Assembly (NCBI RefSeq): GCF_006475605.1
Contig: NZ_SSBC01000024.1
Coordinates: forward strand, 1-37,577
Source: Asticcacaulis tiandongensis
GTDB taxonomy: Bacteria; Pseudomonadota; Alphaproteobacteria; Caulobacterales; Caulobacteraceae
DNA length: 37,577 nt
Reading direction: 5' to 3'
This document shows positions 1-9,068 of the stretch, piece by piece. The translations under genes and the position numbers were made by a program. How positions within the stretch are numbered: position 1 is the stretch's first letter; each line of letters starts with the position of its first letter. The notes under the pieces were generated by a model. It was given only the letters and a program-made list of their open reading frames with translations, ran no database searches and had not been told where the DNA came from.

Positions 1-246
1 GATCGTAGATCGTCCCCATCGGGAAAGTTCGGTGACCAGAACCAGATCGATGCCTCTGGCCTGGGCGAGCGCCATGACCTTCTTCCGTTCGGCTCGATCC
101 AGCTTCGCTCCGGAGCTCGTCTCTTTGTAGACACCGGCGATCGTGTAGCCGGCACGCTCGGCAAAGGAAGTGAGATCTCGCTCCTGTCGTTCACAGGACT
201 GATCAGCTGTCGAGACACGGCAATAGATGGCGGCGCGCTGTCCCAA
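1..246 (-). CDS. tnpR: Tn3-family serine resolvase, N-terminal part (cut by window edge)
   Basis: Reading leftward from 246, the frame is open to the window edge and encodes the N-terminal catalytic domain of a serine recombinase. It begins IYCRVSTADQ, where the Ser of RVS is the family nucleophile, and continues to LVTELSRWGRS, the second conserved catalytic block with its arginines. The role would be resolving the cointegrate formed by replicative transposition at the neighbouring res site. No ATG fits. A TTG at 246 preceded by a GAGG-like ribosome site is the best start. It is divergent from the transposase gene, as in the Tn3 subgroup. The C-terminal helix-turn-helix lies outside the window. 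Confidence 0.88.
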   Translation of the reverse strand, partial: MGQRAAIYCRVSTADQSCERQERDLTSFAERAGYTIAGVYKETSSGAKLDRAERKKVMALAQARGIDLVLVTELSRWGRSTI

Positions 247-341
247 TTGAACCCTCGTGGATTTTTGTGCCGGAAGACCTTGATTTGTAGGGGCCAATTG
301 TTGTCCAAAACAGACTAAACTTCAATGGGGACAATTCTGGT
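247..341. promoter_or_regulatory. Divergent tnpR/tnpA intergenic region, presumed res site
   Basis: These 95 bases separate the divergent resolvase and transposase starts, where Tn3-subgroup elements carry both promoters and the three-part res site. Several TGTCC-type half-sites are visible in opposite orientations: TGTCC at 239-243 just inside tnpR, TTGTCC near 300, and GGGGACA near 327. They could be resolvase-binding arms. Subsite boundaries cannot be assigned by eye, so this is inference from position plus partial symmetry. Confidence 0.45.
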
Positions 342-3213
342 ATGCCACGACGACATATTCTCACCGAGCGACAGCGCTCGGCACTCTTCGACTTGCCAAC
401 CGACGAATTGTTGTTGCTCAGGCATTACACACTGGCCGACGACGATCTGGAACATATCCGTGAACGGCGTAGACCGGAAAATCGGCTCGGGTTCGCTTTA
501 CAGCTCTGCGCCCTTCGTTATCCCGGTCGTGCGCTGACACCCGGCGAGCTGATCCCGCAAGAAGTTCTGTCCTTCATCGGAGCGCAACTCGGTGTTCCGG
601 CCGATGCGCTTCTCACTTACGCCACTCGCCGCCAAACTCGTCAGCAGCATATGGAAGCCTTGCGCGAGATTTACGGTTACAAGGCGTTCGCAGGCCGTGG
701 CGCCCGCGATTTGCGAGACTGGCTTTTCGATCAGGCCGAAGATGCCAGGTCCAACGAAGATCTGGCGCAGCGCTTCGTCTCGCAATGCAGGAAAATGGTG
801 ACGATCCTGCCAGCGGTGTCCACGATAGAGCGCCTGTGCGCGGATGCTCTCGTTGCCGCCGAGCGACGCATCGAGACACGAATTGCCGACCGGCTCGACC
901 TTGATGCGCGTGAGCGCCTGGACGGGCTTCTGACTGAAATGGTGAACGGAAATATCAGCCGCTTCATCTGGCTTCGCCAGTTCGAGGTCGGCAGCAATTC
1001 CGCGTCAGCGAACCGCTTGCTTGATCGGCTGGAGCTCCTGCGCGGTCTGAAGATCGATCCTCAGATCCTCGTGGGTATCCCGCCACACCGCATCGCGCGC
1101 CTGTGTCGGCAAGGCGAGCGCTATTTCACTGACGGGCTGCGCGATCCTCGCCGTTTGCGCCGTCGAATGGGAAGCGGCAATTGCCGACGCCATCGTCGAG
1201 ACCCACGACCGCATCGTCGGGAAAACCTGGCGGGAAGCCAAACGACTTCATGACGAGCGGATTGCCAGTTCCAAAGCGGCCGTCACTGATACGCTTCGCG
1301 CTTTCACGGCGTTGGGAGCCTCATTGCTGGAAGCCCGCGACGATGGCGTTCCGCTGGAAAATGTATTGGCGCGATCAGCTGAATGGCATCAACTTGAACA
1401 ATTGGTCGCGGCAGGGACGCAGCTTACCAGCACGTTGGCAGACGAGCCACTCGCTCATGTAGGACAAGGTTATCATCGCTTCCGTCGATATGCTTCAAGG
1501 ATGTTACGATGCCTGAGGCTCAAGGCCGCGCCGGTAGCCGAACCATTGATTGTAGCTGCGAAAGCCATCGGTGAAACGCGTGCGCCGACACCAACCAGTG
1601 TGTCCTTCTTGCGACCGAATTCGAAATGGCATCGTCATCTCCGCGCGCAAGATGGGAATGACAACCGCTTATGGGAGGTTGCGGTCCTCTTCCATCTTCG
1701 CGATGCTTTCCGATCGGGTGACATATGGCTCGATCATTCCCGCCGATACGGTGATCTCAAGCAGGTCCTTGTACCGTTAACCTCGGCGCAGGCAAACGCC
1801 AAGCTGGCAGTTCCCATTGATCCTCAAGCCTGGCTGACAGATCGCAAAGCCCGTCTTGCGGACGGTTTGAAGCGGCTGGCGCGTGCCGCTCGGGATGGGA
1901 CTATTCCCCATGGCAGCATCGAAGATGGAACGCTGCGCATCGATCGGCTCACCGCGGACGTTCCCGAAAACGCAGAGGAGCTTGTTCTCGATCTTTATCG
2001 TCGAATGCCGGCGGCGCGGATCACGGACATCTTGCTGAAGGTTGATAAGGCGATTGGCTTCTCCGACACCTTCTCCCATCTGAGAACCGGAGCGCCATGC
2101 GCCGACCGGGTCGGCTTGCTGAACGTCCTTCTCGCCGAAGGACTAAATCTTGGCCTCCGAAAAATGGCGGAAGCTTCAAACACACATGATTACTGGCAGC
2201 TCTCGCGCCTCGCCCGCTGGCATGTCGAGAGCGAGGCTATGGACCAGGCGCTGGCAATGGTGGTGACCGCGCAGGGGAAGCTTCCGATGTCCCGGTTCTG
2301 GGGCACGGGCACGACTGCATCAAGCGATGGTCAGTTCTTCCCGTCGGCCCGGCAGGGCGAGGCCATGAACATGGTCAACGCCAAATACGGCAATGAACCC
2401 GGGCTGAAAGCCTACACCCACGTCAATGACCAGTTCGCGCCGTTTGCGTCACAGACGATTCCCGCAACGGTCAGCGAAGCACCGTACATCCTCGACGGCT
2501 TGCTGATGAATGAGGCAGGTCGGCAGGTTAGAGAGCAATATGCCGATACGGCCGGCTTTACCGATCACCTCTTCGGCATCAGCGCCATGCTTGGCTATCG
2601 CCTCATCCTGCGTATTCGTGATTTACCATCGAAACGGCTCTACGTGTTCGCCCCCGCAGCAACGCCGAAGGATTTACGCGGCCTGGTCGGCGGCAAAATC
2701 CGGGAAGAGTTGATCGTCGCAAATTGGCCTGATCTATTCCGGTGCGCCGCCACGATGGCTGCCGGCAAGATCAGGCCGAGCCAGTTGCTCCGGAAACTGG
2801 CGTCCTATCCCCGACAGAACGATTTGGCGGCGGCTCTGCGCGAGATCGGACGCGTCGAGCGCACTCTCTTTATTATAGAGTGGATTCTCGACACCGATAT
2901 GCAGCGGCGCGCCCAGATCGGCCTCAACAAGGGCGAGGCTCATCATGCACTCAAGAATGCCTTGCGCATTGGCAGGCAGGGTGAAATCCGGGATCGAACC
3001 ACGGAGGGGCAGCATTACCGGATCGCTGGGCTGAACCTGCTCACGGCGATCATCATTTACTGGAACACCGTCCATCTCAGCCACGCCGTGGTCGAACGAC
3101 GAAACGAGGGCCTTGATGTCCCGCCCGAGCTCTTAGCCCATATCTCTCCTCTGGGCTGGGCGCACATCCTGCTCACCGGCGAATATCTCTGGCCCACGGA
3201 GGCAAACGCTTAG
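342..3213 (+). pseudogene. tnpA: Tn3-family DDE transposase, frameshifted
   Basis: The two frames together have the length of a Tn3-type TnpA (about 957 codons). Frame one (342-1253) gives the N-terminal DNA-binding half, starting MPRRHILTERQR. The frame then shifts near 1140-1150, after GERYFTDGLRD. In the other frame the protein resumes AILAVCAVEW and runs to 3213. The shift corresponds to a small net deletion of 3n+2 bases; the family usually has a few more residues between these blocks. The C-terminal half has the Tn3 DDE triad: Asp in SSDGQFF (near 2326), Asp in ADTAGFTD, and Glu in NKGEAHHAL. The stop codon lies inside the terminal inverted repeat. As read, no full-length transposase can be made. 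A sequencing error is possible, but missing family residues argue for a real deletion. Confidence 0.88.
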
Positions 3214-3246
3214 GGTGTCATTCCGCCCCGAGCCGGAACCGACCCC
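3209..3246. repeat. 38-bp terminal inverted repeat of the Tn3-family transposon
   Basis: Read on the minus strand from 3246, the sequence begins GGGGTCGGTTCC and ends CCCTAAG after exactly 38 bases. This is the length and the GGGG...TAAG form of Tn3-family ends. It contains the tnpA stop codon. Immediately outside it, at 3247, the sequence becomes identical in register to the intact receptor gene at 24750, which fixes the transposon boundary. The partner repeat must lie left of this window. Confidence 0.9.
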
Positions 3247-3620
3247 AGAAGCGTGTAGCGCCCCTTCATGCCCTGCATCCGGATATTGGAAGCCCCCAGC
3301 GACGGCGACGTCACCTGCACACGGATACCGGGCGTTTCGCTGACCAGCATCGCTATGTTGCCGGGCATCATGGCGATCTTCTCTTCGATCTCATCGCGGT
3401 TGATGACCTCGACACGGATCGGCTCGTCCTGAAGCTTGCGCCCGGCGCGCGTCGCCTGGACGATGACTTCCGTCACCTCGTCCTCGTCGTGCTCCTCATG
3501 TTCTTCGCGGCTCTGGGCGGACACTGACGACGCTGCTGACAGCGAGAGCGCGGTGAGCGCGGCAAGCGCCGTGCTTCGGGCGAGAAATTGTTTGAAAGTA
3601 CGCACGATCGACCTCGGCAA
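3247..3620 (-). pseudogene. TonB-dependent receptor, N-terminal fragment interrupted by Tn3 insertion
   Basis: The first ~125 residues match the intact receptor at 23144-25123 almost exactly: signal peptide, acidic His-rich stretch (EEHEEHDEDE), TonB box-like VTEVIVQA and the start of the plug domain up to GRYTLL. At 3247 the match stops and the frame runs into the transposon end, adding a few unrelated residues before a stop at 3210. Bases 3247-3620 align without gaps to 24750-25123. The rest of this gene, if it survives, should be beyond the left end of the transposon. The protein made here could not form a beta-barrel. Confidence 0.9.
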
Positions 3621-3772
3621 ATGAATACGTGCCGGGCCATACAGTCTGTAGCTACTAGAGGGTCAAGAGTGTTTCTGGATATGGACCGTAAATCTGACAG
3701 CGACATCCCAGTCGAGGCCGTGCTTCACTCCGCCCCTACCGTAATCCGGTGCCCCTTTAATGTGCAGAGGCC
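3247..3772. repeat. Long direct repeat, copy 1 (receptor 5' end plus upstream region)
   Basis: This segment is repeated in the same orientation at 24750-25273. The coding part is nearly identical. The ~150 bases upstream of the start codon are also shared (for example the block around TACAGTCTGTAGC and the final CCCCTTTAATG), with scattered mismatches and a 2-base length difference. Similarity stops at 3772, where the IS3 remnant begins. Confidence 0.88.
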
Positions 3773-3775
3773 TGT

Positions 3776-4102
3776 AAGCGCGTTGGCTACCCAAGGGTCA
3801 TTCGGGTTGATCAAGGCTCGGAATTTATCTCTCGTGACCTTGACCTCTGGGCCTACCAGAAGGGCGTCACGCTCGACTTCTCGCGGCCCGGAAAGCCAAC
3901 GGACAACGCCTTTATCGAGTCTTTCAACGGCAAGTTCCGGGCGGAGTGCCTGAACGCGCACTGGTTCATGAGTCTTGACGACGCCCGCGAAAAGATGGAG
4001 TCTTGGCGTAAGGACTACAATGAAGTCCGCCCCCATAGTGCCATCGGCAATAAACCCCCGATATCACTCGTTTCCGGCCCAGCGGTGCCAGCCGCACCCT
4101 GA
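3776..4102 (+). pseudogene. IS3-family transposase (OrfB), C-terminal remnant
   Basis: The open frame reads VGYPRVIRVDQGSEFISRDL, continues through LDFSRPGKPTDNAFIESFNGKFR, and ends at a TGA at 4100-4102. This is the C-terminal half of an IS3-family DDE integrase: the second catalytic Asp in VDQGSEF, the Glu in DNAFIESFNG, and the terminal YNEVRPHSAIG block. Upstream coding sequence and OrfA are absent because the frame begins at the receptor-repeat junction at 3772. Only a remnant is left and it cannot encode an active enzyme. Confidence 0.88.
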
Positions 4103-4157
4103 GCCCTAACCCCCGGAAGTTCCAGTTTCGGGTGGCCAAGAAATGGGGAGCAGGTCA
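4103..4157. mobile_element. Right end of the IS3-family remnant
   Basis: The 55 bases after the transposase stop end in GGGGAGCAGGTCA. Read inward on the other strand this is TGACCTGCTCCCC, the TGA-start terminal inverted repeat typical of IS3-family elements. The opposite end is missing, so no target duplication can be examined. Confidence 0.65.
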
Positions 4158-4181
4158 GCTGCCTCCGCGCGCGGAGGCAGC
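4158..4181. repeat. Perfect 24-base palindrome at the IS3 remnant end
   Basis: GCTGCCTCCGCG is followed directly by its exact reverse complement. It abuts the IS end and is followed on the plus strand by AGTATTTTA. It could be a terminator-like hairpin lying beyond the end of the leftward secretion operon, or part of the IS target. The rest of the stretch up to 4308 is AT-rich and holds no gene I can see. Confidence 0.6.
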
Positions 4182-4308
4182 AGTATTTTACAACAGCTAA
4201 ATCTGTAGATTGAAACAATCAATCATAAACCAAATACTGACAGTTGAAGCTCAAACAGAGTCTGATATTAACTTATAATTTCCGCGTTTTACCCTTTCCT
4301 CCTTACGC

Positions 4309-5739
4309 TTATATCATCTTTTCCTGAGAAGGTCGTTGAGGTAACTTGACAGGCTGCGGCACGATCCGACTTGGTAGCCCCTTATCATAAATTTTCAGTT
4401 TTGAGGGATTGTCCGCACTCTTTACTGCCTCATTAACACGAACCCTGGCATCCTCACGCAACCGGTCGAACCTTGCCGCGTCCCAACTATTGCGGATAAC
4501 CTCTTTTGTTTCATAGCCAACTATCTTACCGACACTGTCCTGAACGGGCATATCGACCGTCACAGGCTTCTGTCCCGCGAAAGCCAGAACGATCTTATCA
4601 CCGACCTGTGCACCTGATGCCTCCACAGCCCTTGGCAGGTCAACACCCCAGACCTTTGACCTTTTGCCCTGTTCGTCTTCAAGGGTGACAAAATGGCTGT
4701 GCTTTTCTCCTGTTTTATCCTGATAGGGCGCGGTGCCGGTTTCCACCAGTTTACCCACATGGATACGACAGTTCCGAAATCGCTCAGTGGCCAGTTCTTT
4801 GGCTCTGGCTATAGCTTCGGGACTGTCACCGCGATCAGCCATGACAGTCTCCAGTATCTGGACAATCTGTTGCTGGCCACGGGTGAGTTCAGGACGCGGC
4901 TCATTACCGGCAGCTATGTCTTTCCCTTCAAACCCCTTGCCGGTCTTTTGAGCACGATCAACACCGGTGCTATGACCCCTACCCTGCCGATTATACTCTG
5001 TCTTCTGGTCTTCCAGACGGGCCAGATCGATCCTGTCCGGTTTATAGCCCTTGACCTTCATGCCGCGTAATTGTGTTTGCAACCAGGCTTCACGTTTAAA
5101 GTCCTGCGTACCGGTCAGATTGATATCGACCCACCCCCGTGTTTCCGCCAGATCCAGCATGGAGGTGATGACGGCGGGGTCCTCCAGTCTGGTGACCAGC
5201 TTTTTCTCTTCGGCGCTGAAGGCCAACGCCTGATCCTTGTCACGGAAGTGATAGGTATCCCCCGCGATCAGATAACGTTTGTGCAGGTTTTCCAGCAGCA
5301 TTCTCTGGCGATCAGCCTGTTTTTGGGCCTGTCGATCCTCAGAACGCTCTGTGGCCGGTTCAGAGGGAGACGCAAGGTCAGAGGTTTGCTCTGCCCCTTC
5401 CATGTCTTTCTCGCCCTGTTTAAGGCCGGAGGCTGCTCTCGCCCGCCGTTTCCGGCCTATAGCATCGCTTATTGTATTGTCGGGGTCTGCCGGTCTGTCC
5501 AGTGCCGGTTGTTCGGCTTGCCGCTCTTTCTCGTCAGGGACATTCAGATCCCAGATACGCAAGGCGCGGTTGGGATCAACGCGTGCGATCTTCGCCAAAT
5601 CCTCACGGATCAGGGAGACACGATTATGGAGGCTTTCACGCACATCCTCATCAGGCGATTCCATGTGCGCCCACGGCGTTTCTTTCAGCCGTTGAGCAAC
5701 AGAGACGCTCAACGCATCAATATCCGGTTCCTGTGCCAT
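4309..5739 (-). CDS. LPD7-domain protein of the conjugation module
   Basis: A 476-residue protein and last gene of the leftward secretion operon. The middle (about residues 145-245) resembles the LPD7 polyvalent-protein domain found in conjugation and relaxase-associated proteins: HKRYLIAGDTYHFRD, then the block ending GYKPDRIDLARLEDQ. The N-terminal third is charged and low-complexity (Glu/Arg/Gln-rich linkers). The C-terminal ~200 residues include a beta-rich segment (CRIHVGKLVETG to GDKIVLAFAGQ). I see no relaxase catalytic Tyr or HxH motif, so it is probably an accessory transfer factor or a detached relaxase C-terminal domain. The ATG at 5739 (MAQEPDID) is chosen because it lies just after the lipoprotein stop; a GTG at 5811 would overlap that gene. 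Function in transfer is inferred from context. Confidence 0.75.
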   Translation of the reverse strand: MAQEPDIDALSVSVAQRLKETPWAHMESPDEDVRESLHNRVSLIREDLAKIARVDPNRALRIWDLNVPDEKERQAEQPALDRPADPDNTISDAIGRKRRARAASGLKQGEKDMEGAEQTSDLASPSEPATERSEDRQAQKQADRQRMLLENLHKRYLIAGDTYHFRDKDQALAFSAEEKKLVTRLEDPAVITSMLDLAETRGWVDINLTGTQDFKREAWLQTQLRGMKVKGYKPDRIDLARLEDQKTEYNRQGRGHSTGVDRAQKTGKGFEGKDIAAGNEPRPELTRGQQQIVQILETVMADRGDSPEAIARAKELATERFRNCRIHVGKLVETGTAPYQDKTGEKHSHFVTLEDEQGKRSKVWGVDLPRAVEASGAQVGDKIVLAFAGQKPVTVDMPVQDSVGKIVGYETKEVIRNSWDAARFDRLREDARVRVNEAVKSADNPSKLKIYDKGLPSRIVPQPVKLPQRPSQEKMI

Positions 5740-5749
5740 GGTTCTGCGC

Positions 5750-5932
5750 CTATTGTCCGGAAGTGGCCAAAGAGGCGTCAGTCCGACCGGCTTGCGGCTT
5801 CGACAGTTCACCCACAGTTTCGGGGCTGTTGGCCGGACGCTTATAGGTGCCCAATGGTGCCTGTGGCGCGGCAGAACTGCAGGCTGTCAGATACAGGCTT
5901 GCCATAAGGATGAGGGTCAGTCGGGCTGTCAT
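5750..5932 (-). CDS. Small VirB7-like lipoprotein
   Basis: Sixty residues with a short basic start, a hydrophobic stretch and a lipobox LTAC (Cys18), followed by a Pro/Ala/Ser-rich tail. This is the size and form of the VirB7 lipoprotein that anchors VirB9 in the outer-membrane core of type IV secretion systems. Its start overlaps the virD4 stop as TGATG, so translation is likely coupled. VirB7 proteins share little sequence, so the assignment rests on lipobox, length and being the only lipoprotein in the operon. Its place after virD4, not between virB6 and virB8, is unusual; an entry-exclusion lipoprotein is an alternative. Confidence 0.65.
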   Translation of the reverse strand: MTARLTLILMASLYLTACSSAAPQAPLGTYKRPANSPETVGELSKPQAGRTDASLATSGQ

Positions 5933-7953
5933 CAGGCCTCCATCAGGATTTGGTTCGGGGTTTCGTCTTCGGGGATATCGCCGAACATCTGCAACATGAC
6001 CGCCTGTGTATCGACGCCCATGGCTTCAAAGGCCCCGTCAAGCATCCGGTTCAGATCGTCATCTGTTGGATTCACAGAGTCATCCAGTGCAGGGATTTTC
6101 GACAGGTCGAGGTCGAGTGTCTTCAGATCAATGCCGTCATCAAGCGTCAGGGGCCGCAGGCGTTGCTGCACCCTGGCCAGATGCGTGTCGATATCCAGTA
6201 CCGGTACCGGCATAGCCAGTTCGCGTTTCACAAAGGCAGCATTTTCAAACTGTGCCCTGTCCGGAAGCCCCTTTATGGCACTCAAGGCAGGACTGAGCGC
6301 TTTCAGACGATCCATGAAAACAGCTTCGCTGTAATAGCGCGCCTTCTCGCAGCGGATCGGTCGTGTATTCTCGCAGATAATGATCTGTTCTGCTTCCGGC
6401 AGTTCTTTGAGTTCCTGCGGCAGCATCAGGGCGCGGCGCTGGTCTGAGGTGTTTTCACTGTTTGAGCCGCCACCATTCATACCGCGATTGGTCGAGCGGC
6501 CCTTACTGGTGGCCTTGAGCGTATAATAGCCCAGCATCTCGCTATAGGCATTGGCGTCTCTCTGTTCCCGCGGGGTGAACAGCACCTGCATGGCATGGTT
6601 GGTGATCAGGGTGCGGGCGTCATTCGGACCATAAACGGATTCAAGCTGGGCCACGCTCTGGATGATGGTCAGCAGACGCAGATTATATCCGGCAATAAAG
6701 GCATTGGCCTTCGCCACAATCCCGATCCGGCCCATGGCCGTGAACTCATCGAGGATCAGCAAACATTGCAGCCGGTGTTTGTCTTCAGAGGGCAATGTCT
6801 TCGTATTGACGTTAATCAGCTGACTGAAAAACACGTTGATCAGAAGCGAGGCCTCCGCCAGCCGGTTCGGCTGGATACCGATATAGATGGTCATCTTCCG
6901 GTCGCGCACTTCACTGATGTCGAAATCACTCGCCGAGGTCGCCGCATCGACCAGCGGATTGGCGAACAACACCAGAGGCGCTGTGAAGGTGCTGATGATA
7001 TTGGCCAGCGTGTTTTCAGAAGCGCTCATAAACCGGTTAAGCGCATTCAGACAGTCGGCCGAATAGGGCTTTTCCGTAGCCACCCGTGCATTGATACGTT
7101 CGGCCAGATAGTCCTTCAGGCCCTTCCCCTGACCGCCGGACTGACGCAGGATTTCGCCTAAGGTCAGAGGTAGTTCCGGACTTTCCATGATCATCAGCGC
7201 CAGACCGAGAAACAGGTTTTTGGCACTGTCCTGCCAGAAGGCATCCTTGTCACCCGCCACACTGGGATAGAGGCCTGAGGCCAGTGTCAGCAGATCCCCG
7301 ACACGGAAATGCTCATCGCGACTGATACCATCCAACGGGTTCCAGCGATGGGTGCGCCCGTCTTCGGCAAAGGGATTGAACAGATAAACCGCCTGGCCAT
7401 GTCTGGCCCGGAACTTCGAGGTGAGAAGATAGTTTTCCAGCTTGATATCCAGCACCACACAGGATTGCGGCCAGTTCAGCAGATTAGGGATGACGAAACT
7501 GACCCCCTTGCCCGAACGGGTTGGTGCGGCCAGAAGACAGAACTGTTGCCCCGGAAACTGCAGAAACCGCCCCCGATATTTACCGACAATGATGCCGGCA
7601 TTCCCCGTCAGTCCGGCTCTCGCCACATCGGCCGGTGCGGCAAATTTCGCAGACCCGTGCAGTTCGCGGCTGTCACGACTGAGCGCAACCGACAAGATAA
7701 AGGCGGGCATGAAGGCGACTATGCCACCAAGGAAGATACTCAGAAGTAACAGCCCCCTCTGCCGGTCATCCGCCCAATAGGGCTGCACATAGGACAGCCA
7801 TGTTCCGATCGTCACCCCCTGAGGCAGGGTCTTGTGCAGCAGGAAGAACAGACACCCGGCCAGCCACAGGGCGGCCAGGACAGCGAGGATCAGGTATAAA
7901 ACCACACCTGTCGCGATCAGACCCGTGATCCACGGTTTGCGGCGCTGGCTCAA
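5932..7953 (-). CDS. virD4: VirD4/TraG type IV coupling protein
   Basis: A 673-residue coupling ATPase that would bring DNA-protein substrates to the secretion channel at the inner membrane. The N-terminus has two membrane segments (about 10-40 and 66-92) around a short periplasmic loop, then the soluble domain. Walker A is APTRSGKGVS (about 143-152) and Walker B is LLILDEFTAMG (about 398-408). An ITNHAMQVLFTPRE block and the ETLGYYTLK-type region are typical of VirD4/TraG. The C-terminal ~100 residues are acidic (repeated DLDLSK and PTDDDLNR motifs), possibly for substrate docking. The start overlaps the virB11 stop by 4 bases (ATGA). Confidence 0.95.
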   Translation of the reverse strand: MSQRRKPWITGLIATGVVLYLILAVLAALWLAGCLFFLLHKTLPQGVTIGTWLSYVQPYWADDRQRGLLLLSIFLGGIVAFMPAFILSVALSRDSRELHGSAKFAAPADVARAGLTGNAGIIVGKYRGRFLQFPGQQFCLLAAPTRSGKGVSFVIPNLLNWPQSCVVLDIKLENYLLTSKFRARHGQAVYLFNPFAEDGRTHRWNPLDGISRDEHFRVGDLLTLASGLYPSVAGDKDAFWQDSAKNLFLGLALMIMESPELPLTLGEILRQSGGQGKGLKDYLAERINARVATEKPYSADCLNALNRFMSASENTLANIISTFTAPLVLFANPLVDAATSASDFDISEVRDRKMTIYIGIQPNRLAEASLLINVFFSQLINVNTKTLPSEDKHRLQCLLILDEFTAMGRIGIVAKANAFIAGYNLRLLTIIQSVAQLESVYGPNDARTLITNHAMQVLFTPREQRDANAYSEMLGYYTLKATSKGRSTNRGMNGGGSNSENTSDQRRALMLPQELKELPEAEQIIICENTRPIRCEKARYYSEAVFMDRLKALSPALSAIKGLPDRAQFENAAFVKRELAMPVPVLDIDTHLARVQQRLRPLTLDDGIDLKTLDLDLSKIPALDDSVNPTDDDLNRMLDGAFEAMGVDTQAVMLQMFGDIPEDETPNQILMEA

Positions 7954-9068
7954 AGCACTGCCTCCGGCCCTGTTGTCACCTGACGGACACCGAAACGGGT
8001 GTCCAGTTTAGCCACCGGATCGTAATGCACCTCGCTGACAAACCGGAGTTTGCGGCGTTCACCATTGGTTAGAGTGACGATCTCACTGCGCATATGGACG
8101 ACAATATCCAGCGTCAGTGTAACCAGCCGTTTCAGACCCTCCGCATCAAAGATCGCCGCATTCGGATGCTCCTTCGCCATCAGTACATAGCGCTCAAAGG
8201 CCAGGGCACAGCTTTCGGCATGATAGGAGGTGATCGACCCGCTGTGGCCGGTCGTCAGAAGTTTGAGGAAATCAAACGACTCCGAACCGCGCAGTTCGGC
8301 CAGCAGCACACGGTCGGGCCGCATACGCATATTGGCGGCGATCAGATCGGCGGGTGTCACCTTCGCCACCCCCTGCCCACCTTTTGAATAGAGGAGATGT
8401 ACCTTGTTCCGGTGAGACGGCAGATCGATCTCGCGTACATCCTCGATGGTGACGATCCGTTCATCGGGCGGAATGTGCTGGCACAGGCTTTTCATCAGCG
8501 TGGTCTTGCCACTGCCCGTATCCCCGACAATGGCCATATTGCGCCGCCCCTTAACCGCGCTGGTCAGAAAGGCTTTCAGATTGCGGGCAGCCAGATGCGC
8601 CACAAGTTCCCGATCGACCGTTGCCAGTGCAGGCGACGTACTATCAGGCACGGCCCACACAAATCTGTCAAACGCCCCTTCTGTCTCATAGTCATCCAGT
8701 GCGCGGATAGTCCCTGACGGCAGACGAATGGACAGGCTGATGGTTTCCGGCGCAACGGCAGGCGGCACCACGATCTGTACCCGTTGACCATCGGGAAGGA
8801 TCGCCGACAGGATCGGATGACGCGGGCCTATGTCCTGATCGGTAAAGGTGGCAATGGCCCGCACCAGACTGTTCAGACGCTCCGCTGACAGGTCAGAGAC
8901 CGTTTGCGTGTGCCAGTCGGCCCCCTGCTCGAACATCACCTCACCGGGACGATTAATGACGATCTCCGTCACGCCCTGAAGCCGGAAAAACGGCTCCAGT
9001 GGGCGCAGCAGTTCCCGCACCGCCGTATCGCGGCCGAAGGCGCTAGTCTGCACGGAGTCTGTAGACAT
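7950..9068 (-). CDS. virB11: VirB11 secretion ATPase
   Basis: A hexameric traffic ATPase of the VirB11/TrbB family at the cytoplasmic face of the channel. Walker A is GDTGSGKTT (about residues 182-190). The Asp box is IVTIEDVREIDLP. The Walker B region is MRPDRVLLAELRG, and the His box is TGHSGSITSYHAES. The start is set at the ATG at 9068 (MSTDSVQTS), which overlaps the end of virB10 by 26 bases. A further in-frame ATG at 9095 would add nine residues (MWRAIWIFP) and overlap more. Length (372 residues) is a little above the usual ~340. Confidence 0.95.
   Translation of the reverse strand: MSTDSVQTSAFGRDTAVRELLRPLEPFFRLQGVTEIVINRPGEVMFEQGADWHTQTVSDLSAERLNSLVRAIATFTDQDIGPRHPILSAILPDGQRVQIVVPPAVAPETISLSIRLPSGTIRALDDYETEGAFDRFVWAVPDSTSPALATVDRELVAHLAARNLKAFLTSAVKGRRNMAIVGDTGSGKTTLMKSLCQHIPPDERIVTIEDVREIDLPSHRNKVHLLYSKGGQGVAKVTPADLIAANMRMRPDRVLLAELRGSESFDFLKLLTTGHSGSITSYHAESCALAFERYVLMAKEHPNAAIFDAEGLKRLVTLTLDIVVHMRSEIVTLTNGERRKLRFVSEVHYDPVAKLDTRFGVRQVTTGPEAVL

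Noticed and set aside
3210-3246. Chimeric end of the broken receptor frame as a real protein terminus
   Set aside because: These codons are read from the transposon terminal repeat and have no counterpart in the intact copy.
4103-4308. Possible origin of transfer next to the LPD7 gene
   Set aside because: There is a perfect palindrome but it abuts an IS end, and no nic-like sequence or repeat set typical of an oriT is visible.
5071-5907. 278-codon open frame on the plus strand opposite the LPD7 gene
   Set aside because: It lies wholly antisense to a gene with operon context and recognisable domain; its product is Cys/Arg-rich with no family-like block.
6595-7161. 188-codon plus-strand frame inside virD4
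   Set aside because: Antisense shadow of a conserved coupling-protein gene with high-GC codon bias.
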